A stretch of 17,582 nucleotides of DNA from Planctomycetota bacterium (lineage in GTDB: Bacteria > Planctomycetota > PUPC01 > DSUN01). Of this stretch, positions 6,525 through 12,594 are shown piece after piece (within the stretch, counting starts at the first letter, position 1; every line of letters starts with the position of its first letter). The DNA is taken from assembly GCA_016872875.1 (NCBI GenBank), contig VGYW01000156.1, positions 1 through 17,582 on the forward strand, written 5' to 3'. Both the position numbers and the translations under genes were made by a program. The notes below the pieces were generated by a model. The model ran no database searches, was not told the DNA's origin, and saw only the letters and a program-made list of their open reading frames with translations.

Positions 6525-7805
6525 GTGAGGCGGGAGTTTCGTTATCGAGGGAGTGTTCCTGTGTCAGAGCTTTGGCGGAAGAGCCTTGAACTGCTCCAGA
6601 GGCAGTTCGAGGGTAACAGCCTCAGATACCCAGGGTTGTACTGCATGCTGGTCGAGACATCGGAGAGGAGCCGCGATAGGCTGGAAGGACCACCGCCCGC
6701 TCTCTGGCGAGGCGATAGCCCTGAGATCGCCTTTAGCACCATGGGGATCACAGGCCCTGACGTACGGCCATTGACGCCAGAAGAGGTGGAGCAGGCCAAC
6801 AGGGGCCAGCCCGGGGAAGACTTCCTCTATGCGGCATCTGACGGAAAGGAACGGGAACTGTTGGGCGTGCGTGTGCCGGCCGTGATCCGGACGTCACACT
6901 TCTGGGGGGATTCGGAGGCTCGTCGGCACTTCAAGTCGCTAAGCGCTGGCGCCTGGCAGACTATGCTCGCGGCGCCACCACATGTGCGAGCACTGCTTCC
7001 GGGCGAGTTGATCGAGCCAGAGCTATTCAGGTGGAGGCGAACTCCATCTGGTGGACTATTTGGCATTCCTTCGCCGGGGCCTCCGCCACCTCCCGATTGC
7101 TGGCTCAGGGCTGTGTACCACCTAGCTTGGCAGGAGCCAGCGGGGGTGCCTTTGCGAGCTCCTCGCTGCATATGGCAAGGCAATGGTTCCCTACCATTTG
7201 ATCCAGTGCAACTGAAGGCGATCCACGAGAGCATGGGGATCGAGGTCCCCGTGGCCCCCGATTACTTCTACAGCATTCTCGGCGAGAACGACAATCCGCA
7301 GGACATATCCCTATCGTCGGCCTTCGCGCTCATGCTTCTGTTGGACGCGGAACGAGCTGGTTCACGCGGTGCCCCACGTGAGTTTGACGTCTTCATCGCC
7401 TACAATAGCGAGGACAAGCAACAAGTCATGGAGGTGGTCAGCCAACTGAAACGCCGGAAGGTCAGACCCTGGATTGACGAGGAGCAGGTGCCCCCCGGCA
7501 CGGCTTTCCAAGATTCGATCCAACAGGCTATCACAAAGGTCAGGTCAGCCGCGGTGTTCCTGGGGCCTAAGGGGCCAGGCAAGTGGCAGACGGCCGAAGT
7601 GCGAACTCTCATGACCCAGTGCACTCAACGTGGAATGAGCCTGATCCCGGTGCTACTGCCAGGCGCGAGCAGCCCCCCGGAACAATGGCTATTCCTGAAG
7701 GAGTTGAACTGGGTCCGGTTCATGAAATCGCTCGATGAGACGAGCGCGCTGGATAGGTTGGAGTGGGGCATCACGGGCGAGAAGCGCTACGTGGAAGGGG
7801 ATTGA
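6525..7805 (+). CDS. TIR-domain protein with uncharacterised N-terminal domain
   Basis: A 426-residue soluble protein with a C-terminal TIR domain at about 286-415. It shows the first strand FDVFIAYNSEDK (287-298), the helix and turn WIDEEQVPPGTAF (316-328), and SAAVFLGPKGPGKWQTAEVR (341-360). E358 sits at the position of the catalytic glutamate of NAD-hydrolysing TIRs. Bacterial TIR proteins are often anti-phage effectors that deplete NAD; that role here is inferred. Residues 1-280 are not recognised; a tryptophan- and proline-rich stretch lies at 140-195. The start is GTG 6525, the first possible start after an in-frame stop at 6495, with GAAGGG at 6511-6516 as a modest ribosome-binding site. 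G+C and codon third positions look lower than in neighbouring genes, which suggests recent acquisition. No promoter was seen, and no obvious Thoeris or SIR2 partner is adjacent. Confidence 0.85.
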   Translation: MRREFRYRGSVPVSELWRKSLELLQRQFEGNSLRYPGLYCMLVETSERSRDRLEGPPPALWRGDSPEIAFSTMGITGPDVRPLTPEEVEQANRGQPGEDFLYAASDGKERELLGVRVPAVIRTSHFWGDSEARRHFKSLSAGAWQTMLAAPPHVRALLPGELIEPELFRWRRTPSGGLFGIPSPGPPPPPDCWLRAVYHLAWQEPAGVPLRAPRCIWQGNGSLPFDPVQLKAIHESMGIEVPVAPDYFYSILGENDNPQDISLSSAFALMLLLDAERAGSRGAPREFDVFIAYNSEDKQQVMEVVSQLKRRKVRPWIDEEQVPPGTAFQDSIQQAITKVRSAAVFLGPKGPGKWQTAEVRTLMTQCTQRGMSLIPVLLPGASSPPEQWLFLKELNWVRFMKSLDETSALDRLEWGITGEKRYVEGD

Positions 7806-7849
7806 AAGCCCGGGGCGTCATGCCTTCGGCAGTCCATAGTCCCTCGCCC

Positions 7850-7990
7850 CTCCCACCCGCCATGCACGTTGCCAAGACCGATTGCCTAACCTCGTGCTCG
7901 CCTTCGATGAGGGCGTCAATCTTGTCGAGGGTGCGGGCGTGGACGTAGCGCTCGCTGCACTGCGGGCAGCGGAGGCCTAGGTCGCCACCG
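7850..7990 (-). pseudogene. Possible coding remnant with CPQC motif (low confidence)
   Basis: Downstream of the small minus-strand gene, in a different frame and overlapping its last codons, the minus strand reads LGLRCPQCSERYVHARTL followed by DKIDALIEGEHEVRQSVLATC. Codons there are strongly G/C-ending, as in real genes of this window, and the CxxC looks like a zinc-ribbon half. No start codon lies close upstream in frame. It could be a decayed gene, or the upstream small gene could have suffered a frameshift; chance cannot be excluded. Confidence 0.25.
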
Positions 7991-8183
7991 GCAGTTTCCT
8001 GGCGCGGCGGCGACGCACCCGCTGATGCGGCGGCTCCTGCTTGCGGGGAGTCGGCAGTCCTTCCTGATGCTCGGCTTCGCTCTTTCGCAGGAGATCCATG
8101 ATCCGGGCGGTATCGTAGCCGCATTTCCGTGCGATGCGCCTTCGGACGGCGTGGATTTCTTCGACGATCGGATCCTTCGACAT
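7977..8183 (-). CDS. Small conserved protein downstream of the antitoxin gene
   Basis: A 68-residue protein beginning MSKDPIVEEIHAVRRRIARK, followed by a tyrosine-aspartate turn (CGYDTARIMDLLRKSE). I recognise the pattern 'DPIVEEVxxxR...Y(D/N)xxxIxxDL' from many small hypothetical proteins in planctomycetes and cyanobacteria that often sit beside toxin-antitoxin genes; function is not known to me. The C-terminal third is very basic (RVRRRRARK), which could bind nucleic acid. In-frame starts are TTG 8198, ATG 8195 and ATG 8183; I chose 8183 because relatives begin just before DPIVEE, although no good Shine-Dalgarno supports any of them. It follows the antitoxin stop within 13-28 bp on the same strand, so the two are probably one operon. 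Confidence 0.65.
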   Translation of the reverse strand: MSKDPIVEEIHAVRRRIARKCGYDTARIMDLLRKSEAEHQEGLPTPRKQEPPHQRVRRRRARKLPVAT

Positions 8184-8210
8184 CTGTTGGGCCATCAAGC
8201 CATCCCGCCA

Positions 8211-8432
8211 TCATGCTGTGAGGATGCGTTCGCGGACCTCTTCCCACGGCGCGCCGGCGGCGCGGTCGCGGTGGTAGGCGTCCAGGCGGCGGTCGAGTTG
8301 CTCGCGCTGCTCGTCGGTAAGCGCTACGGCCTCGGGCGCGGCCGCAATGCTGTCCCAGATGTCCTCAACCAGTTGGATGCGCTCGGCCACGCTCAGGCTA
8401 AGCACGTCGGCGAGGGAAACGGGTGCTGCCAT
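8211..8432 (-). CDS. RelB-like addiction module antitoxin (Unstab_antitox family), orphan
   Basis: A 73-residue protein, the typical length of the putative addiction-module component family. It shows the N-terminal LSVAERIQLVEDIWDSIAA (13-31) and the C-terminal LTDEQREQLDRRLDAY (38-53) followed by W-E-E-V. In the family this protein neutralises a RelE/ParE-type toxin and represses its own promoter. No toxin-like frame was found on either side; the next gene downstream is the 68-residue protein, so this is an orphan or part of an unusual pair. The start is ATG 8432-8430 (minus), with GAGGAGG (plus 8444-8450 complement) 11 nt upstream and its own promoter at 8461-8489. Longer minus-strand extensions of the frame run through the divergent VOC remnant and are not needed. 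Confidence 0.8.
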   Translation of the reverse strand: MAAPVSLADVLSLSVAERIQLVEDIWDSIAAAPEAVALTDEQREQLDRRLDAYHRDRAAGAPWEEVRERILTA

Positions 8433-8460
8433 GTTCTTACTGGCCTCCTCTCTGCGCGTG

Positions 8461-8489
8461 ATGATACACCAGAGCGCCCAGGAATGCAA
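8461..8489 (-). promoter_or_regulatory. sigma70-like promoter of the antitoxin operon (minus strand)
   Basis: Read on the minus strand: TTGCAT (8489-8484), 17-bp spacer, TATCAT (8466-8461), ending 28 bp before the antitoxin ATG. It is back-to-back with the plus-strand promoter at 8495-8523. Confidence 0.65.
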
Positions 8490-8494
8490 GACTC

Positions 8495-8523
8495 TTGAAC
8501 CCGCGCGCGGGGTGGGGTAGAGT
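8495..8523 (+). promoter_or_regulatory. Putative promoter of the truncated VOC gene
   Basis: TTGAAC (8495-8500), 17-bp spacer, TAGAGT (8518-8523). It is weaker than the other promoters of the window, but the spacing is right and it is followed by a good Shine-Dalgarno and ATG. It diverges from the antitoxin promoter with 5 bp between the two -35 boxes. Confidence 0.45.
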
Positions 8524-8573
8524 GGATAAGCGGCGGCAAGGGAACCAGGCGCGGAGGGGAAAGGAGGACGGGA

Positions 8574-8753
8574 ATGCGCTTCAACGGCATCAACCACCTG
8601 GCAATGGCGACGGGGGACATGGATGCGACAATCCGCTTCTGGCGCGACCTGCTGGGGATGCGCCTGGTGGCGGGACTCGGCGAGCCAGGCTACCGCCACT
8701 ACTTCTTCGAGATCAGCCTACGATGGCGCCGGAACCGAGCTTTTCCACGGTAA
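8574..8753 (+). pseudogene. Truncated VOC (glyoxalase/dioxygenase) family gene
   Basis: ATG 8574 follows AAGGAGG (8561-8567) at ideal spacing. The first 48 residues match the start of a vicinal-oxygen-chelate fold protein: a strand with the metal-binding histidine in GINHLAMATGDMD, the helix ATIRFWRDLLGMRLV, then GYRHYFFEIS. After this point (about 8717) the frame becomes arginine-rich and stops at 8751. Intact single-module VOC proteins are about 120-130 residues long, so more than half, including the second half of the metal site, is missing. The promoter of the next gene begins only 57 bp after the break, which fits a deletion that fused unrelated DNA to the VOC 5' end. A real short peptide is possible but unlikely to be enzymatic. 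Confidence 0.8.
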
Positions 8754-8773
8754 GAAAGCGTAGGCCGGGGCGG

Positions 8774-8802
8774 TTGATCGCGCGCGCGAGCGGCGATATA
8801 CT
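8774..8802 (+). promoter_or_regulatory. sigma70-like promoter of the LolA-like/C45 gene
   Basis: TTGATC (8774-8779), 17-bp spacer, TATACT (8797-8802). It predicts a transcript start near 8809, which excludes the longer upstream starts of the next gene and supports TTG 8849. Confidence 0.7.
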
Positions 8803-8848
8803 GGCGCGAGGGGATGGTGCGTTGGGAGGCGTTCTCGGAGGCCATCAC

Positions 8849-10765
8849 TTGAGAGCACGCTTGCGAGTCCCTGCGGCGGCGGTTCTGGCTCTGGCGGCGT
8901 GGGCGGCGATGGCGGCCGAGCCCGCGCCACCGGCCGCGACGACCGACCTCGATCTGCTGGCGAAGGCACTGGAGAAGGCCGTTGCGGTCGTGCAGGGCAA
9001 GGTGCCCACTTACACGGCCAAACTGACGGGCCGCTACACGGATGGCAAGCTGGAACAGGCGGGCGAGGCGACTATCGCCCGCCTCGACGCCGACCAGTTC
9101 CGCCTGGACCTGAAGACCGAGCTGTTCACCTTCACGCTCCAGCGGACGAAGGAGGAGACGGCGCTGGCCGTGCCGTCGTTCAAGGTGGCCATCGTGGGGA
9201 GGGGGCCGCTGCCGGCGAACTCGGAGCTTCAGCCCGGCAGGCTCTTCGCGCGCGTGGCGGGAGCCTGGCCGGCCTCGCTCACCGTGCTCGGAGCGGTGCA
9301 GGTCGCAGAGCCGGGGGCCGTGGCCCTCATCGTGCAGACGCTGCTCGGGCTGGAGCGCGTGCCAGACAAGGCCACCGCTCTGTTCCGCGCGAAGCGCGAC
9401 CTCGGCGGTGGCACGCTCTCGATCGAGCTGGCGGACGACGGCAAGGCGATCCGCCAGATGGTCTGGCGCGGGAAAGAGGGCGGCGAGGTGGCGGTCGGGG
9501 TCGCCATCTCGGACGAGGCGGCGGTGCGGCCGGCGGAGCCAGCGCCGGACTTGGTGGTGGTGAATGTCGCGCGCGAGGAGCTCGAGCGCTCGCTCGGGCG
9601 CGGGCTGGCCCGCGCCGCGGAAATCCTCGCCGGCGACCAGGCGGCGGGACGGCTGAAGGACGAGGTGCGGGTGGCCGACCGGGGGCGGCTCATCGTCCAG
9701 AAGGGGAGCCGTGTGGCGCTCCTCCAGGGCTCGCCCCTCGAGGTCGGCTTCCAGCACGGCAAGCTCCTCGCGGCCGAGGCGCGGCGCGTCGCCGACTCCG
9801 TGCTCTACGTCGCTGGCATCTACTACACGGTGACGAAGCGGGAGTGGTTCCTCGACGTGCTCCGCGGGGCCTACAAGCGCCTCGAGCCGCACGTGCCGCA
9901 GGAGTACCTCGACGAGATGCAGGGCCTTGCGAACGGCTCGGAGCTCTCGCCCGAGGAGGTGCGGCTGGCGAGCATGTTCCCCGAGCTGTTCCATTGCTCG
10001 GGCTTCGCCCTCTTCGGCAAGGCCACCGCGGGCGGCAAGCTCCTCCACGGCCGCGTGCTCGACTATATGACCGAGCTCGGCTTCCAGCGCGAGGCCGTGG
10101 TCTTCGTGGTGAAGAAGAAGGACGCCATCCCCTTCGCCAACGTGGGCTACGCGGGCTTCATCGGCAGCGTGTCGGGCATGAACGCCGAAGGGGTCGCCTT
10201 CGGCGAGATGGGCGGAAGGGGCGAGGGCCAGTGGGACGGCACGCCGATGGCCATCCTGATGCGCATGGGCCTCGAGCGGGCGAAGACGCTCGACGACGCG
10301 GTCCGCATCTTCCGCGAGGCCAAGCGCACCTGCGAATACTACTACGTCATCTCCGACGGCAAGGGGCCGTCAGCCGTCGGCGTCGGCGCCACGCCCGAGA
10401 AGATCGAGTTCGTCAAGCCCGGCGAGGCCCATCCCCTCCTCCCCACGCCGCTTGAGGACGCCGTGCTCCTCTCAGCCGGCGACAGGTATCAGCGCCTCGT
10501 CGAGAGCGTCAAGGCGCGCTACGGCAAGATAGACGAGCAGGCCGCGATGGAGCTCATGAAGCGGCCCGTGGCCATGCGCTCGAACCTGCACAACGTCCTC
10601 TTCGTCCCCCAGGACCTCGTGTTCCACGTCGCGAACGCGCGGGGCCGCTCGCCCGCCTGCGACCAGCCCTACGTGCGCCACAGCCTGCGCGAGCTGCTCG
10701 ACGAGTTCTCCAAGCCCCTCCCCCAGCCCGGCAGGCGCGAGCGAAAGCGCGACGGGCTGTTCTGA
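8849..10765 (+). CDS. Exported LolA-like / C45 acyltransferase-peptidase fusion protein
   Basis: From TTG 8849 (GGAGG at 8837-8841, promoter just upstream) the product has 638 residues. Residues 1-23 form a signal peptide (RARLR, alanine/leucine core, AMAAEP). Residues about 28-230 look like a LolA/outer-membrane-lipoprotein-sorting-like beta domain: KAVAVVQGKVPTYTAKLTGR, then DGKLEQAGEATIARLDADQF. Residues about 275-620 match the C45 family of N-terminal-nucleophile hydrolases related to penicillin acyl-CoA acyltransferase: GFQHGKLLAAEA, EMQGLANGSEL, then HCSGFALFGKATAGGKLLHG with the likely nucleophile C383, and RVLDYM. Family enzymes self-cleave before the cysteine and hydrolyse or transfer acyl groups on amide bonds; whether that happens here in the periplasm or envelope is inferred. 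Relatives in this family are annotated simply as C45 hydrolases; the substrate is unknown. The neighbours do not suggest a pathway. Confidence 0.8.
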   Translation: MRARLRVPAAAVLALAAWAAMAAEPAPPAATTDLDLLAKALEKAVAVVQGKVPTYTAKLTGRYTDGKLEQAGEATIARLDADQFRLDLKTELFTFTLQRTKEETALAVPSFKVAIVGRGPLPANSELQPGRLFARVAGAWPASLTVLGAVQVAEPGAVALIVQTLLGLERVPDKATALFRAKRDLGGGTLSIELADDGKAIRQMVWRGKEGGEVAVGVAISDEAAVRPAEPAPDLVVVNVAREELERSLGRGLARAAEILAGDQAAGRLKDEVRVADRGRLIVQKGSRVALLQGSPLEVGFQHGKLLAAEARRVADSVLYVAGIYYTVTKREWFLDVLRGAYKRLEPHVPQEYLDEMQGLANGSELSPEEVRLASMFPELFHCSGFALFGKATAGGKLLHGRVLDYMTELGFQREAVVFVVKKKDAIPFANVGYAGFIGSVSGMNAEGVAFGEMGGRGEGQWDGTPMAILMRMGLERAKTLDDAVRIFREAKRTCEYYYVISDGKGPSAVGVGATPEKIEFVKPGEAHPLLPTPLEDAVLLSAGDRYQRLVESVKARYGKIDEQAAMELMKRPVAMRSNLHNVLFVPQDLVFHVANARGRSPACDQPYVRHSLRELLDEFSKPLPQPGRRERKRDGLF

Positions 10766-10782
10766 GGTGCTGCGCATAGGCA

Positions 10783-10811
10783 TTGACGACGGGTGCGCGA
10801 CACGTTATACT
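10783..10811 (+). promoter_or_regulatory. sigma70-like promoter of the restriction-modification module
   Basis: TTGACG (10783-10788), 17-bp spacer, TATACT (10806-10811), in the 60-bp gap before the methyltransferase. The predicted transcript start near 10818 would leave an 8-nt leader for GTG 10826 and about 38 nt for GTG 10856. Confidence 0.75.
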
Positions 10812-10825
10812 GCCAGTGAGGTCAG

Positions 10826-11815
10826 GTGTGCCGGGAACATCGGCGGGTCGCCATCGTGAAGCGCGCGTATCCAACGGTTGACGGGGCGCTGGAGTGCGTT
10901 GTTCGGGAGGTCGAGTGCGCCTCCGGCCCGCCGGTGCGCTACGAGGTCTACCTTGACGACGCGCTGCGATGGCTCGACCGCGCGGAACCAGACTCTATCC
11001 ACGCGGTTGTCACCGATCCGCCCTACGGGGTGCTGGAGTACACGCCCAAAGAGCTGGAGAAGATGAGGAATGGGCGCGGCGGCGTGTGGCGAATTCCACC
11101 GGCGTACGATGGTTGTCAACGCCGCCCCCTTCCGCGGTTCACGGTTCTCCAGGATGAGGACAAGCAGAAGATCCGCGCGCTCTTCCACGGGCTTGCTGAG
11201 CGGCTGATGCGAGTGCTCGTTCCCGGCGCGCACATCTTCGTCGCCACCAATCCGCTCCTGTCCTACCTTGTGTACGAGCCGCTTGTGGCCGCAGGATTTG
11301 AGAAGCGTGGCGAGGTCATCCGGGAAGTGATGACTTTGCGCGGAGGGGACCGCCCCAAGAATGCCCACAGGGAGTTCCCTGAGGTCACGGTGATGCCGAG
11401 GTCCTGCTGGGAGCCCTGGGGTCTTTTCCGCAAGCCTTGCGAGGGGCGGGTGCAGGATAACCTGCGGAAGTGGAAGACCGGCGGGCTGCGGCGCGTGTCC
11501 CCTGCCGAGCCCTTCAAGGACCTGATTCGCTCGTCGCCTGCGAGGGGACTAGAGCGCGAGGTCGCCCCTCACCCTTCGCTCAAGCCCCAACATTTCCTGC
11601 GGCACATCGTCAGGGCCGCGCTGCCCCTGGGCGAAGGGGTGATCCTGGACCCCTTCATGGGCTCGGGCTCGACCATCGCCGCCGCGATCGCCTGCGGATA
11701 CAGGAGCATTGGCATCGAACTGAACCCGGAGTACTTCGTGATGGCCTTGGAGTGCATCCCCAAGCTGGCGGCGCTTCAGCCCTCGGAGCCGAACGGCAAT
11801 GGCGCGAAAAGATGA
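10826..11815 (+). CDS. DNA adenine/cytosine-N4 methyltransferase (beta-class order)
   Basis: A 329-residue site-specific DNA methyltransferase. Motif IV, DPPYG (64-68), comes first; a long middle stretch (about 75-245) is the probable target-recognition region; HPSLKP (249-254) and the SAM-binding motif I DPFMGSGST (275-283) come last, followed by GIELNPEY (296-303). That order is the beta class, and DPPY is compatible with N6-adenine or N4-cytosine methylation. The start is uncertain: GTG 10826 is the longest, while GTG 10856 (giving MKRAYPTVDG) has a more normal leader relative to the promoter at 10783-10811. It overlaps the next gene by 17 bp, so the two are translationally coupled. The methylated base protects against the downstream nuclease if the pair is a type II system, as I infer; an orphan regulatory methylase is the alternative. 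Confidence 0.9.
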   Translation: MCREHRRVAIVKRAYPTVDGALECVVREVECASGPPVRYEVYLDDALRWLDRAEPDSIHAVVTDPPYGVLEYTPKELEKMRNGRGGVWRIPPAYDGCQRRPLPRFTVLQDEDKQKIRALFHGLAERLMRVLVPGAHIFVATNPLLSYLVYEPLVAAGFEKRGEVIREVMTLRGGDRPKNAHREFPEVTVMPRSCWEPWGLFRKPCEGRVQDNLRKWKTGGLRRVSPAEPFKDLIRSSPARGLEREVAPHPSLKPQHFLRHIVRAALPLGEGVILDPFMGSGSTIAAAIACGYRSIGIELNPEYFVMALECIPKLAALQPSEPNGNGAKR

Positions 11816-12413
11816 CTTCAACCGCACGGTGCCCCTGCCTCCGGGTCTCACCGTGACCGCCATCGAGAAGGCCATTGACTACGTGGAAAGGGAGCTTGCG
11901 GAGTCCGTTGAGATCTACCTCGAGCAGGCGAACGTCTTCAGCGCTCTGGTGGGCATCTTCGCCACGCGGGCGCTCGATGCCAACAGCGTGTATGAGAAGC
12001 ACCGGCACACGGACCTCGCCCAGACGCGGTTCCCCGACCTGAAGCGGCGCGGGAGCGGGAGCAGCCCTCCGCCGGAGCACTGCCTCGAGTGCAAGGCGAG
12101 CAAGAGGCCCTGGGCCGTCCAGTCCCACTACGACCACCCCGGCTGGTACATCATCTGGCGCTACCTGGTTGACCCGACGTGCTCCCTCGAGCCCGGCCGC
12201 CCCGTGGTCATCTGGCGGGTGGAGGTGGCCTTCTTCGAGAAGTCCGACTGGAAGTATGAGGGGAGCCGGGCGGGGACGACCGGCGGCGGCCGCACCCACA
12301 CCCACACGTTCGGCATCAGGAATCCTGCCTCGAAGCTGAAGGACAAGGCAGTGTACGCCAGGTCTGATGTAGACCTTTCGGGCAGCAAGGCCGTACCTCG
12401 GAACGGCGCGTGA
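11799..12413 (+). CDS. Putative type II restriction endonuclease, PD-ExK type
   Basis: A 204-residue protein that I do not recognise as a named family. A PD-(D/E)xK-like core is visible: TRFPDLKRRG with P79-D80, a 16-residue gap, then CLECKAS with E97-x-K99, preceded by a helix (residues 20-60). The tail is rich in Trp, Tyr and His (GWYIIWRYLVD, GGRTHTHTFG). Its size and its position 3' of and overlapping a DNA methyltransferase by 17 bp fit the cognate endonuclease of a type II system that cuts the methylase's site. The start is ATG 11799, with GGAG at 11785-11788. The recognition sequence cannot be read from this. The PD-ExK reading rests on one motif and context, so a non-nuclease accessory protein remains possible. 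A hairpin overlaps its stop codon. Confidence 0.6.
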   Translation: MARKDDFNRTVPLPPGLTVTAIEKAIDYVERELAESVEIYLEQANVFSALVGIFATRALDANSVYEKHRHTDLAQTRFPDLKRRGSGSSPPPEHCLECKASKRPWAVQSHYDHPGWYIIWRYLVDPTCSLEPGRPVVIWRVEVAFFEKSDWKYEGSRAGTTGGGRTHTHTFGIRNPASKLKDKAVYARSDVDLSGSKAVPRNGA

Positions 12414-12431
12414 GTGTTGCAGCCACTCACG
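12409..12431 (+). terminator. Stem-loop overlapping the nuclease stop codon
   Basis: CGTGAGTG (12409-12416), 7-nt loop, CACTCACG (12424-12431). It covers the TGA stop at 12411-12413. No T-run follows, so it may mark the 3' end of the restriction-modification transcript without being a classical terminator. Confidence 0.4.
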
Positions 12432-12513
12432 TGGGTCCATCGGGTCATAGTGGTGGGGCTTCGGGCCTGGCGCGGCGCGTGAGGAAGTGGGCCATCACCG
12501 CGGCAAAGTCCGG

Positions 12514-12542
12514 TTGCAAAGCTCAGTGGCGGCCAGTATAAT
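12514..12542 (+). promoter_or_regulatory. sigma70-like promoter of the STAND-TPR gene
   Basis: TTGCAA (12514-12519), 17-bp spacer, consensus TATAAT (12537-12542), 52 bp before the TTG start at 12595. It is the best -10 box in the window. Confidence 0.8.
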
Positions 12543-12594
12543 CGTGGCCCGCGTGGGTGCCCGCAGGCCAGAGGCGCGGAACCGGAGGTAGCCC

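Noticed and set aside
8193..8215. Short run of GATGG-like words on the minus strand near the antitoxin stop, as a third copy of the GGATGG element
   Set aside because: It lacks the palindrome, the GTCAGA loop, a complementary arm and the conserved tail.
8025..8498. 157-codon plus-strand frame over the antitoxin region
   Set aside because: Antisense to the recognisable antitoxin and its small partner, with no motif.
8495..8848. N-terminal extension of the C45 gene to 8495
   Set aside because: It would place the signal peptide internally, overlap the VOC remnant and lie upstream of the promoter at 8774-8802.
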